In this document: positions 26,130 to 38,614 of the stretch, piece by piece
Layout: each line of letters starts with the position of its first letter
How positions within the stretch are numbered: the first letter of the stretch is position 1
NCBI GenBank assembly: GCA_037957365.1
Contig: JARHVA010000002.1
Location: 2,019,001 to 2,083,000, forward strand
Reading direction: 5' to 3'
DNA from: Torreya grandis
Taxonomy: Eukaryota; Streptophyta; Pinopsida; Cupressales; Taxaceae
DNA length: 64,000 bases
Translations under genes and position numbers: made by a program
Notes under the pieces: generated by a model
The model's input: only the letters and a program-made list of their open reading frames with translations
Told to the model about the DNA's origin: nothing
Databases searched by the model: none

Positions 26130-26624
26130 TCTTCCTTAGTGAAGACTTTGGATTCCTTAGCATGTTGTCTCATTCTTTCACCCTATTTATAGCTAGAAAG
26201 CTTCTTCATGTAGGGCATCTAAAGCATTCTAGGAAATGTCAATGATTGAGTGAGTTAGTCTTTTAATTAGTGTTATTCAATGCCACTTTTCTAGTCCTCC
26301 TAGATTTGCACATTCATCCATAACCTCATAATGTAACATTGATGTGAGAAGATACAGATTAGAGAAGTTTATGTTTAGTTTGTCCCTTGATTTCATTTTT
26401 AACATGCATCTGATTGGAAGAGTTTGATTTTATTTATCTCTCTCCTTTTCCCCCCAAAGTTTAGATGTTGTTGCAATCCAAAGTGGTACATCAAGGGAGC
26501 TATCCCTATCTAGAGATTCACCTCATCATTAGGCTACCCACAATCCTAGAGGTGAATTCATTGTGCCACTTGGATGAGGAGAGATTTTCCATCTCCTCAA
26601 AGGGTGAAAATAGAAGTGATAATA
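26130..26624 (+). mobile_element. Element B 5' LTR, second part
   Basis: Resumes B directly after element A; the first five bases are A's duplicated target TCTTC. It is collinear with 41746-42277: 'ttagtgaaga', 'ggattccttagcatgttg', 'caaagtggtacatcaag', 'ccacttggatgaggagag'. It ends at GTGATAATA, followed by the post-LTR TTTTTGGCATGCTC. Confidence 0.85.
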
Positions 26625-29469
26625 GTTTTTGGCATGCTCGATGGGACTCTTGGTCCAATAATTTTAGAGATCTTGGTGTGTCTCTTAACAATCAACCTTT
26701 AGAGGCATCTATCAATGCATCAATGGTAACTCCAAAGATATATCAACTAGTCAAGTAGCCTAAGTTATCCTTTGAATATTGTTGGTAACATTTTTCTTTG
26801 TGTTCTTGCTTTCAATGAAGTTTCATGGCTGACCTTGGTGTTGAACATTGTTTTACACAAGTTGGTGAGACATTTCAAGCTAATGGAATTCCCTATCAAC
26901 AAGAACAAGTTCTTAATTAGCCTTGGTGTGACTCTTAACAACCTTTTCATGAGTTGTATCAGTGTTATAACCAGCCTTGTGATGAGTTGTATTAGTCCTA
27001 TAATCAACCTTCTCAATGTTTTGCTCCTCCTAGTCAAACTAGTCACTTCTCAAGTCAATCCATTTCTACCTTCAATAAAACTCTTTTGGTATATGAGAGG
27101 TACATTTTGGAGCTTGATACTCTAAGAGGATATGGTCAAGAGGTTCCTAGTCATCTTACTCATAAGGTGAGATATGCATTAGAATTCATCAAAAGAGAGT
27201 GGGTACCTATTGAGAGAGCCAATTACAAAAGGCTCATAAGTGAGATGCTTGATGTGAGTGGCCTAGTTTATTCCTTAGAGGATATGCTAAGAATTCATGA
27301 AAGGAAACCTCACCAAACCTATCAGCCTTCATATCCACTTTCCCAATTTTTATATTAGCCATATTTTATCCCTACTTATGATCCCAATCAAAGATATCAA
27401 ACTCATCCTTTTCCCAATCAATTGGAAGAGAGAGTTAAAAAGAGAAACCTTGTTTTTGAAGATAATCTTGATAGGAAAATTGAGTTGGATAATATGCATA
27501 TGAATCATTCCATGTTAGCAGTAAAGGAAGTGGAATTCAATCCCTCATTTCCCTCTCACATTTCACCCCCACCACCTCAAAAATAGACTTCTAATCCTAA
27601 CATCCTAAGTTGGATTAAGATAGTGGAGTCATGGCGAAAGAAAGAGGAGAAAAGTCTTGAAAAAGAGTGTGAAGTTAAGAAGGATATTGATCTTATACAA
27701 ACCTCTCCCACCCCTCCTTAATAAAAGACTTATAATCCTAACATCCTAAGCTAGAGTAAGATACTAGAATCATGGAGAAAGAAAGAAGATAGAAGCATTG
27801 TTAAGGAGTGTGAAATGGAGAATGAAGTTGATCCTTTGCAAGTCCGTCCAACCCTTCCTCAAGAAGCTTCATGTGTTCCATGTCAGCCCTCATGAATTCC
27901 TTGTCCTCATGAATACTCTTATGAACTTCAAGAAACACTTTTCCAAGATAACCTAGCCAAGCAATCAAAGAGTTAGAGTCAAGAATGAAGTTGCTAAGTC
28001 AAGATGTGATGGAAGGTTTAGACCCAAAAGAAGATCCTATGCCTAAACACATCCCATATAACCTCCCTCAATAGAGTGATCAAGATAAATAAAATGTTAA
28101 TGAAGTGATTTTTAAGTGGAAGGAATAAAACCAAGTTTTTTAGCCCAAGGTCTGCCTCTCCTTTCTCAAGAGCTTCCAAAAGAATCCCCTATATTTCACT
28201 CCCAATCTGATTTTAAGTTATATATGCCACCTCCACCAACTGGTTCATCTTATCCTCACCCCATCACCCTTTTCCTTGATGTACATATGGTATCGGAACC
28301 TAAAGAGAAGTAGTTGGTTGAAAAAACATTATAACTCTTACTTGAAGAAATCCTAGTTCCTTGGCAGCCTCATTGGACTAAGTCACATGAATTTAAAATG
28401 GCTAGTCTTGGAATCACAAAGAAGGAGATAGAAGATATTGTAGCCATTGAGAACTAAATTCCTATTGTAGAGGTTGAGATACAACTTTAGATTCCTTAAG
28501 AGAATATAAATGCTAAAGAAGAAGTGGTCTCTTGTGTTGAATCTTCAGACTGGGCTGATGAGGAAGAATGTTTTCCTTTTGCCAAAGAGGGATAAATGGT
28601 CATTGATTCTTCTATCACTATGCAAGATACCATGGATAGGCAAGGACAAGATATTAATAAGTTTTGGGATGATATTATTTCAATCATTGGAGTAGTTTAT
28701 ACTCCTCTTCAAAGGGGATATGATATAGTCAAAGATGGAGAAGGTAGCCTTGGCACTCAAGTAAGTATGCAAAGGAAAAGCAACCTTTCAAATCTGTACA
28801 TTCAAGAAGTATATAAATTTCATGATGATATGTTTAAATTCATTAAGATGGATTATCATCCTCTCAACCATTTTGGAGAATCAAATCAGCTCGTGAAGGA
28901 TAGAACAAGCTCCTATTGGCCTCAATCTTTTCAGGAATAAGAAACCAATCCTCTTGAAGCGATGCCTACAAATAAGATGTGAGTTTGCGGAAGTAGTATG
29001 AGGTATGTGAAAAAATTCAAGAGGAATATATTTACATTGGAGACCTATTTGAAGATGATCTACTTGAGATCATGTCAAGTGAAGTGCCAAGGATTAGGTC
29101 TAATCTACAAAGCACCAAATCCAAAGAGAAACATGCTTGGCACTATGATCCATCTCATCAAGAGGATTATTCAATAAACTATCCTTTTGATCCTGGAAAT
29201 GAGGTATGCTTAGTTCCTAGTTGTACATAGTAGTTTTTCCTCTGTTTCCCCTAAGTACCTTGAGCACATGTGTGTGTTTATTATCTTGGTTTGTGTGTGT
29301 CCTTACTTTGTATGGTTGAGGTAATCAAGTGGTCTTGTCTTGATCAAAGCCTATGGTCAAAGTCATTTTATTTGTATTAAAATTCATATGACACCTTAAT
29401 CTCAATGGAATGATAAGGCTACCAATCTAGTTAGTATAGTAGGTATACTACCCATATGAGTCACCAATT
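26625..29469 (+). pseudogene. Element B internal region with unrecognised non-pol coding sequence
   Basis: No gypsy protease, RT or integrase motif in any frame. The frame begins with NNQPLEASINASMVTPKIYQ (about 26690-26750), matching DQPLEAFASTPMVTPS in D. Middle parts include YERYILELDTL and FIKREWVPIERANYKRLI. A module NPNILSWIKIVESWRKKEE starts at 27593 and is duplicated near 27734 as NPNILSXSKILESWRKKED. A Glu/Asp-rich part follows near 28540-28600. The C-terminus SINYPFDPGNEVCLVPSCT stops at 29228-29230, aligning with the stops in C and D. Many in-frame stops show it is dead. Function unknown; it is the most diverged of the three copies. Confidence 0.6.
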
Positions 29470-31146
29470 TATTAACCAAATTTGACTTTTAGGTCAAATT
29501 GGGGCACCCCTAAGTAAAAAATTGACTTTAAAGTGTTTTAGGGGTATAATATATATGTCACAAGGTGTTTTATAGGCTATTTTATGTCATTTAATTTTAT
29601 ATCATCCTTGGTCCTTAGTCATTTTAGTCCTTTTAGTCATTTTGAGGCCAAAAAAGAGGTATTTAATGAGTTGTATAGATTTATCAAGAAGTGTGAAGGT
29701 TAAAAAATATGATTTAACATCCCATGTATCCCAAGAGGTCTCAATAAACTAACATAACTAAAATGTGGTAGGTTATTCGAAAGAAAGGATAGATTTATTG
29801 AGAAAAAAATGAGAGTTTGACACTTGTACAAATCATGGAGAAGTGTGACACATGGGAGGAGGTTTTAATATGAATCTTCAAATTCCTTAGATATATATCA
29901 GTTCTTGAAACACTTTGAAAGTGCCATTTTTGGCCCAAATCCATTTTTTTCCTTTTCCACCTTTCTTGGCAAGCAAAAATAGTCTTTAGGTTTGTACTTG
30001 GTACAACCAATAGAGGAGGTTTCAAATAAAATTCCTTGGGGAGCTGAAATTAAACTTAGAGAGATTAATTTCCATATAAATATTTTGAATAATGGTGGCT
30101 TGTGCTTCATTAACCATCCTCATCAAGTTGACTATACTTTTTTGCTAGTTGTTTCATGCACCCTATAGGTTTTGATCCATTTTGGCCAAGTCCATATGAA
30201 CCAAATGGTGATGTTGATTATATAGCATTTTTATACCTTATTATATTCTATCCATGCTTATTTTAAATTTTCAAGTTTATTTTATGAGCAAATCATCTTA
30301 GGTTTGCATATTAGTCTCATAAGGGATGATAGATAGGTTTCCACCATTTTTTGGATTTTCATGCTTATTCATGGATTTAAGAGGTTGTGTTAGTGTAATT
30401 TATATGTTTTCAAGGATATTTTTATTCACACTTTACCATTAAACTCCATTATTCAAAGTAATTATCATCTGTGTAGTCATACAACAAGTTTGTTATATGA
30501 TTGTCATACCAGTCAGCTAGTTGCCTTCAAAGGGGTTCAACATTGAAAATGATGTGTGAAATTGGTATTGATATTTCAAACAACTTGATGTTTCATCTGA
30601 AAATTAAAAAAAAGTAGATCAATCCACTATGTAGATAGATTCCTTAGACACATGAACCTTTTACCTACTACCTGCCTACAAGTAACTTAGTGTGCTCTTC
30701 TGGAGAATTTATTGATGAAAGGGATATTTAGAGCTAAGCATGGTTTTTATTTAGAGAGTATTATATTTGGAGGTTTTTATATGAGTATACAACTCATAAA
30801 GTGTCAAAACAATACAAATTATCCATCCTTACACTTACTACCTATCTTTTGAAAATAGTCACCTATAGGTGGCCTAAACAGGGGACTGACGTACTAAGTA
30901 TAGTGTTAAGGAACATAGTGTAAACTTATTTAGAATCCCAACATGTTGAGGGTAGCATGGTAGGCATGTTAAGACTGTTATATTGGTATATTAAGATAGG
31001 AATCACCTTTAAATGATGTTGACTGAGTTTTGAGACCATGTTCCCTAAACTAAGAAAATAGAGTTCCTAGCACTTTTCATCAAGGGAAAACAATAGGGTT
31101 GGCATGGGATTTAAGGCATTGAGATGATCAATCCTTATATCCCTAT
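29470..31146 (+). mobile_element. Element B 3' LTR, first part
   Basis: Begins TATTAACCAAATTTGACTTT and is collinear with 10027-11679. It stops at CCTAT (31142-31146), the target duplication of element C. The uninterrupted counterpart in the 5' LTR is CCTAT at 11675-11679. Confidence 0.9.
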
Positions 31147-33680
31147 TGTTGACCATTTTGGTCCTGTAGGTAAAAATTGGTCCCCCCTTTTTTTCCTACT
31201 GTTCTGAGCCAGTACTTTTTTTTATTTTGCACAAGTCTCATTTTTTTGGACTCTACAGGCATTTCTACAGACCCTATAGGCATTTCTACAGACTCTACAA
31301 AAAATAACTATGGACTCTATAGGAAATTTTTTCACTAGATGAAGAACCAGTTCAAAGAGTGCAAGGTTTTACAAAGCTTCTTCAGACTCTTGTCCAAATA
31401 AATTCACAAGGAAAGAGAGCTAAAAAGGTTCAAAGACACTTTTCCTTGAGGTTGGAAAAGTGGTTCAATGTTGGGGTTTGACAACATAATCTTTCCAAGA
31501 GTTATCAACTTTGAACCATTGAACTGGTTCAATCAATTGATCCAACACTTTGGTTCATCACTTTGGTTCAAAGGTTAAGTTCATCATTTTGGTTCATCGG
31601 CAAAGTTCATCAGCAAAGTTCAATGGTGAGGTTAAATCAAATGGTTCATCAACTTGGTTTGATCACTTGGTTCACAGTCGATTCAATGACTTAGTTCAGT
31701 CAGCTTGGTTCAAATAAATGGTTTAAAGTGTTGTTTTAATGTTCGGTTCAACAGGTTGGTTTAAAGGAATGGTTCAATCAGAAGGTTCAAGAGAGTCTCC
31801 CGAAGGACAAGTGCCCTTGTGGGGGGCAGTTCCAGACCCAAGTGCCCTTGCAGAAGGTAGAAAACACTTGGAAAAAGGACCAAAAAGGTGAACAAGGCTG
31901 AAAAAGTAAGTTTTCTTCAAAGTTTTGTTAAGGCAAAGGATGAGAATTTCTTGAGACAAAGTAAATCCTGCCAAAGTAAAAGACTAAGGCAAAAGTCATA
32001 AGATGATTTCTTTTGGACTTTTGTCCGAAGGAATTCCTTCGAACAAAAAGTTCAAAGAAATTTGGGAAGAGCCACAGGAAAAAACCCGAGAAAAGATTTC
32101 AAAGTCCAAAGGTGATCAAGATAATTCTTGCAGACATTTTGGCTACGGGAGAAAAGCTGACGAAAAGAGGAAATAAAAGATAAAGTCAAGAAATGATTTC
32201 TTTCAGGCTTTTGTCTAAAGGAATTCCTTCAAACAAAAGTCAAAAGAAATTTGACTACCAAGACAATTAAGACCCGACTATGACAAAAGCTTGACCAGAG
32301 CAAGAAGTTGAAGGAAAGGAAAAGGCTGAAGAAATTCCAAGGGGTGATGGGCCTGAAGATGTCAAAATTGAGCATAGTGAACTAGTCGTTGGAGGTTTAA
32401 ATGCCCAGTGACTAGTGCGCAGACATCAAATTTAAAGTAGGGAAATAGATGTTGATTTGGAAAAGCTTAAGGATAGGGTGCGAGTGAACTCAATGACCCA
32501 CCAAGAAGATAGCCCCGAGGGCTGAAGGAGATAGAGAAGACAAAACTAGGAAGAGATAAAGTGCAAAAATGGACAAACAATCTAGGTGGAAAAGAGAGGT
32601 GTCGACTCAAGGATTTACTTATGTAGTTGGAATAGTGCTTGCAAGTGGTCATCAAATGGTGCAAACAGTAAGTAGCACAGCCTATTTTCTCCACTTTGCA
32701 TTCATGAGTAGACAAACTGCATGAATATCTGGAAGGAGAAGTCTTGTTTGTAAAAAAAGAGGTGCAACCCATGCTTTCACATTAATGTTTGAATGCCAAA
32801 GTTAAGACCGATGATTACACAGCATGGTTCTAATAGGCCTCTTCTAGAAAGATGATATCAATAATAGCAATTTTACTCTTCCTGATGCTCTCAATGCACA
32901 TGGGCTAGCTTGTAAAAAGGTGCCAAAGTCTTTTCCCAAAGGGGCACCTTGTCTTCTTCTCTCTCTATATATTGTAAACTTCTCATTTTGAAAGAGGATC
33001 TCTTAACCTGTAAGGCAAAGCTCTGCCCAAAAAATATATGGGTTTGTAAGGTAGAACTCTGCCAAATTTTACCTTAAATTGAGACATAGCATTTTTACCT
33101 CTATTTGAGCTTGCACTTTCGTATGTGTCTATGCCTTTGTTCTGTGTTAATTCATTTTCCTTTATGCTTTCATAGGATGATTTCAGCATGTCTAGTGCAT
33201 TGTGAGCTTTTCTTTTGTAGGTTTGCCAGAAGTGTCCCTAGAGGAGTATAGGTGCCTGTGAATAGACTACCATAGTGTGTCTGAGAATGCCTCTAGTAGT
33301 TCTTCCTCCCTGTATATCCATGGACCCCTAGCTCACTGATGCAAAAGAATTTCTCATGTCAAATGAAGTGTATGGGAGCTTGTTCTTGGTGAAAAGTGTA
33401 TGTTCGGGCTGAGTGGATCAACTTTTTTGGTGTATCACCTTTTAGTTTAGGTTTAGGTTCTATTTTCAGCATCCTTCTCCCTTTTCATCCCCCCTTTTTT
33501 CATTTATTTGTTAGCAGTAGGGAATCCAAGACCTAAAAGATACAACAGAGGGAGCTAGCCCTTATCTAGAGACTCTCCCTCGAGTTTTACCGGGCCCACA
33601 GGTAAGAGGAAGTTTCCATTATTACGTGTGGAAGGTAGGAGCTCAGCCTCCTATCAAGGGTGCAATCCACTATGTCAACA
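31147..33680 (+). mobile_element. Element C 5' LTR
   Basis: 2534 bp, TGTTGACCATTTTGGTCCTG to CTATGTCAACA. It contains a GGTTCA cluster (31511-31790), two EcoRI-centred palindromes (centres 32033 and 32223), a TATATATT box (32966-32973) and the CTCTGCC/AAGGCAAAGC segment shared with 1-731 and LTR D. Its partner is 36051-38614. Confidence 0.95.
32966..32973 (+). promoter_or_regulatory. LTR C TATA box (TATATATT)
   Basis: Preceded by TCTTCTTCTCTC and followed by GTAAACTTCTC. The 3' LTR has the same arrangement near 37904, and LTR D at 57090. It is the likely start region of the C transcript. Confidence 0.65.
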
Positions 33681-33729
33681 ATTTTTGGTGTGCCTAGTGG
33701 GACCACGTTCAGACACTCAAAAAAGTTTT

Positions 33730-35815
33730 ATGATTGGTGTTGGTCTTGTTACAGTAGAATGAACCACTAATACAACATCTGACCTTTAATCAGGTGATTA
33801 TGGGACAAGTTTTGTCCAAAAATTTGAAGAATTTTGGTGTGTTCATCAACCAACTAACCTTTGGAGGATTTTTCATCAAAACCAATGGCAACTCTAAGTT
33901 GAATCAGTTGGTTAAGCAGTCCAAGAGCCATCAATAAATCACATTTTTATATGTATAATCCAATTTCTAAGAATCATGGGCCTTGTGTTCCTTCATATTA
34001 CCATGATCAAGCTCAAAATATTCATGCAATCCCCTCAAGTAGATCTCCTAGTTGCCTTACAACAATAAGGGAAGTAGCATTGGAGTTTGAGAAGTAGGTA
34101 TTGGAGATTGACAGACTGGATGAGCAATATAGATATCAGCAAGAGCTAATGTATAAAAAAGAATGTTTATTCAGGCAAGCTCAGGCCTTGCAATCCATGG
34201 AGGAGGAGGTAGAAAAATGAAAGAATCCATTCATACAAGGTAGTCAGCCTTGCACACCCCCTCCTATTCTAAATAAAGCCCCCTCTTGTGCACTGAATCC
34301 TTTCTATCAGATGGCACTTGCTCATTCTAGCTCATCTAATGCATCAATCGATCCTGCTCTTAATCCCGTGCACCTAGCTTTCCAGTACGCCTCTCTTTAG
34401 GAAGCTCTTCATGTACATGAGTAAACCCTCCCAAATCTTCCCCAACCTCCTCAAGTCTTTTAACGTGATCTCCAAATTCCAAGTTGGAAGAAGGAAAATC
34501 ATGAACCAACTCCGAACCTTGAAGAAGACAAAGTTGGTGCTTCTTGGAAAAGTTCCAATCCCAAGGTCATGAGCTGGAAGCAAATAATGGAATCATGGGG
34601 CAGGAAGGAGGAAGACAAAGGTTTTTCTCAAAACCTTGAAGAAGATGAAGCTGCTCCTACTCATCACGATGATGATTGTGACCTCCAAGAAAGGTTTTTT
34701 CAAGAAAATCTAGCCAGGTGAATTGCAGATTTGGAGTCCATAGTGAGATTCCTCAGCCAACGTGTGATGGATGTAGCAGTTTCCATGTCTGAATACACCC
34801 TATATACACACCTCCAAGAAAGCTATTAGGCCACACCTAATATAGATGAAGTGATGGCCAAATGGAAAGAGGAGAATCATTCAATTCTAGCTCAAAGACT
34901 ACCTCCTCTTCCACATGGTTTTAATCATTAGCCTTCTACTTCATCCCTTCTCAAGGAGGAACTTGTTTTGCAGGAGGTGAGTGAGGAAGAGAAGATCCAA
35001 TCTGCAGCTTCCCAGGAGTTTATCATGAGCAACAATGAAGATTAAATCATCATGGATGCTCCCTTTGAAGACATCGTCAGTGATGGAGAAGACATGGGTC
35101 ATCCATACATGTAGATGTTCTAGCAATATGAAGAGGAACGTAAGCATGGTGAGCTCTCTCCTCCCTTGTTTGATGAATTTCCTTGTTACTTCGATGAGGA
35201 GGATGATAATGCCATGGAGCCTGAGTTGGAGGAGGATGAGATGAATATCTTCAAACAACTAGAGACTCTGAGCTTTGAGAAAGATAAGGAGAGGCCTATT
35301 CATCTTGAGAATAGCTTTGAAAAAGAGAGCCTTGAGCAAGAAGGTGATGTTCTGTGGGATAAGCAATCAGTTTGTGACTCCATTTTAGACATCACAATAG
35401 TCACCCTTCTTCAAGAAAGCCATGAGGGAGTAGAAGATGAGTTTGATAGGGTCTTTAATGAAGCAAAAGGGAATGGGTTAAACCATGATGCACTACAAGG
35501 GGACTATGCATATCAAAGGGCTTATGGTGATGAGCCAACAGCCATTGATTCTTGATGAAATGCACCAGCATGAAGGACTAGTATTATATAAGCTTCTAGG
35601 AACAAGAAGAGTACATGTATGTTGGAAGTATATTTTACTCTGATCCACTCGGATACAAGTCGATCAAGGTGATAGGCAAGAGGAGCAGGTCACCAAGTCT
35701 CCATTCCATTCAGCCACTTATCTGGCACCATAAAATTCCTTACCATGAAGGAGACTTAAGAATTTTTCCCTTTAATCCAAGAGGGAGGCAAATATACCTA
35801 GTAAGTTGTATATAG
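33730..35815 (+). pseudogene. Element C accessory ORF: coiled-coil, acidic protein of unknown function
   Basis: Not recognised as gag or pol. The start context ATGATTGGTGTTGG matches A (17125). In order, across frameshifts and stops: VALEFEK, IDRLDEQYRYQQELMYKKEC and QAQALQSMEEEVE (a likely coiled coil, about 34075-34220). Then SWKQIMESWGRKEEDKGFSQ (about 34570), ATPNIDEV and KWKEENHSILAQ (about 34830-34900). An intact acidic stretch at 35166-35555 includes FDEFPCYFDEEDDNAMEPEL, DVLWDKQSVCDSILDIT and NEAKGNGLNHDALQ. The C-terminus is WHHKIPYHEGDLRIFPFNP...LVSCI, with the stop at 35813-35815. Element D encodes the same series. A degenerate gag is an alternative, but no capsid motif is seen. 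Confidence 0.6.
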
Positions 35816-36050
35816 TATTTTGCTTTCAGTTTTCTTTCCTATTTTCCCTAAGTGCAGTTTGCACAAGTAGTGTTTTTAGCCTTGTGTGTTTTTTCCTTTG
35901 TGTGTGGGGTAAAAGCTTCATGATTGATTCTTGGATCTATCAAGGATGTTGTTAAATTTTTCAAGTTGTGTTTTGACTCCATACCCAATGGACTTTAAGG
36001 CAACTAGCTTCTAAGCATAGCAGGCATGCTTCCCCTGGGAGTCACCAATT

Positions 36051-38614
36051 TGTTGACCATTTTGGTCCTGTAGGCCAAAATCAGTCCCCCCTTTTTTTCT
36101 TGTTATTCTAAGCTAGTAATTTTTTTTATTTTACACAAGTCTCATTTTTTTGGACTCTTCAAGCATTTCTACAGACTCTACAGGCATTTCTACGGACTCT
36201 ACAGAAAAGAACTACAGACTTTGCAGGCAAGTTTTTCACCAGATGAAGAACCAGTTCGAAGAGTGCAAGGTTTTACAAAGCTTCTTCTAAATCTTGTCTA
36301 AATAAATTCACAAGGAAAGAGAGCTAAAATGGTTCAAAGACACTTTTCCTTGAGGTTGGAAAAGTGGTTCAACATCGGGGTTCGACGACATAATCTTTCC
36401 AAGAGTTAGCAACCTTGAACCATTGAACCAGTTCAATCGATTGGTTCAACACTTTGGTTCAAAGGTTAAGTTCATCATTTTGGTTCATCAGCAAAGTTCA
36501 ATGGTGAGGTTCAATAAAATGGTTTATCAGCTTGGTTCGATCACTTGGTTCACTCGGTCAGTTTAATGACTTGGTTCAATCGGCTTGGTTCAAAGAAATG
36601 GTTCAAAGTGTTGGTTCAACGTTTGGTTCAATGGGTTGGTTTAAAGGAATGGTTCAATCAAAAGGTTCAAGAGAGTCTCTTGAAGGACAAGTGCCCTTGT
36701 GGGGGGTAGTTCTAGACCCAAGTGCCCTTGTGGAGGGCATAGAACACTTGGAAAAAGGACCAAAAAGGTGAACAAGGTTGAAAAAGTAAGTTTTCTTCAG
36801 AGTCTTGTTTAAGGCAAAGGACGAGAATTTATTCAGACAAAATGTCCAAAGGAATTCCTTCAGATATTTTGTTCGAATAAATTATTCAAAAAAAAATCCC
36901 ACTGAAGTAAAAGACTAAGGCAAAAGGCATAAAATGATTTCTTTCAGATTTTTGTCTGAAGGAATTCCTTCAGACAAAAAGTCTGGAGAAATTCAGGAAG
37001 AGCTGCGAGAAAAAACTTGAGAAAAAATTCTTAAGGCCAAAGGTGATCAAGATAATTCTTGCAAAAATTTTGGTCGTGGGAGAAAAGCTGACGAAAAGAG
37101 GAAATAAAAGATAAAGTCAAGAAATGATTTCTTTCAGGCTTTTGTCTGAAGGAATTCCTTCAAACAAAAGTCAGAAGAAATTCAGACGCTAAGACAATGA
37201 AGACTCAACTATGACAAAAGCCCAACCAAAGCAAGAAGCCAAAGGAAAGGGAAAGGCCAAAGAAATTCCAAGGGGTGATGGGCCCAAAGACATCAAAATC
37301 AAGCATGGTGAACTAGCTGTTGGAGGTTCAAATGCCCAGTGACAGGTGCGCAGACGTCAAATTTAAGGTGGGGAAATAGCCATTGATTTTGAAAAGCTTA
37401 AGGATAGGGCACGAGTGAACTCAGTGACCCACCAAGAAGATAGCCACAAGGGCTAAAGGAGATAGAGAAGACAAAACTAGGAAGAGACAAAGTGCAGAAA
37501 TGGACAAACAGTCCAGGTGGCAAAGAGAGGTGTCGACTCAAGGATTTACTCCTACAGTTAGAACAATGCTTTCCAAGTGGTCTTCAAATGGCACAAATAG
37601 TAAGTGGCACAGCCTATTTTCTCCACTTTGCATTCATGAGCAGACAAACTGCATGAATATCTAGAAGGAGCAGTCTTGTTTGTAAAAAAAGAGGCATGGC
37701 CCGTGCTTTCACATTAATGTTTGAGCACCAAAGTCAAGACTGGTGATTACACAGCATGGTTCTAGCAGGCCTCTTCTAGAAAGATGATATCAGCAACAAC
37801 AATTTTACTCTTCTTGATGCTCTCAACGCACATGGGCCAGCTTGTAAAAAGGTGCCAAAGTCTTTTCCCAAAGGGGTACCTTGTCTTCTTCTCTCTATAT
37901 ATATTGTAAACTTCTCATTTTGAAAGAGGATCTCTTAGCCTATAAGGCAAAGCTCTGCCCAAAAAATCTTGGGTTTGTAAGGTAGAACTCTACCAAATTT
38001 TACCTTGAATCGAGACATAGCATTTTTACCTCTATTTGAGCTTGCACTTTCATATGTGTCTATTCCTTTGTTTTGTGTTAAGTCATTTTCCTTTATGCTT
38101 TCACAGGATGATTTCAGCATGTCTAGTGCATTGTGAGCTTTTCTTTTGCAAGTTTGCTAGAAGTGTCCTTAGAGGAGTATAGGTGCATATGAATAGACTG
38201 CCATAGTGTGTCTAAGAATGCCTCTAGTAGTTCTTCCTCCCTATATATCCATGGACCCCTAGCTCACAGATGCTGAAGAATTTCTCATGTCAAATGAAGT
38301 GTATGGGAGCTTGCTCTTGGTGAAAAGTGTATGTTCGGGCTGAGTGGATCAACTTTTTTGGTGTATCATCTTTTAGTTTAGGTTTAGGTTATATTTTCAA
38401 CATCTTTATCCCTTTTCATCCCCCCCCTTTTTTCATTTATTTTTTAGCAATAGGGATTCCATGACCTAAAAGATACATCAAAGGGAGCTAGCCCTTATCT
38501 AGAGACTCTCCCCCCAGTTTTTCCAGGCCCACAAGCAAGAGGGGAGTTTCCATTATTGTGTGTGGAAGGTAGGAGCTCAGCCTCCTATCAAGGGTACAAT
38601 CCACTGCATCAACA
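36051..38614 (+). mobile_element. Element C 3' LTR
   Basis: 2564 bp, TGTTGACCATTTTGGTCCTG to CTGCATCAACA, collinear with 31147-33680. It carries an additional palindrome (centre 36854) in a short insertion (about 36830-36900) that the 5' copy lacks. The GGTTCA cluster is 36415-36670. Confidence 0.95.
36949..36980. repeat. Perfect 32-bp palindrome centred on GAATTC in LTR C
   Basis: The arm TTTTTGTCTGAAGGAA is followed by its exact reverse complement. A second one at 37139-37170 has one mismatched pair, and a third is centred at 36854. The 5' LTR equivalents at 32019-32048 and about 32206-32241 are imperfect. Confidence 0.88.

Larger units (their letters stand above)
31147..38614 (+). mobile_element. 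Element C: non-autonomous LTR retrotransposon related to A
   Basis: 7.5 kb with LTRs at 31147-33680 and 36051-38614 and an exact 5-bp duplication CCTAT (31142-31146 and 38615-38619). The interior (33681-36050) is only 2.37 kb and lacks pol. Its LTR termini, post-LTR sequence, start context (33730) and 50-bp pre-3'-LTR block match element A closely, so it could have used A-type proteins in trans. Confidence 0.93.

Noticed and set aside
35166..35555. Possibility that the longest clean frame is a host gene exon
   Set aside because: It lies between two matching LTRs and has a homologous counterpart in element D, so it belongs to the retroelement.
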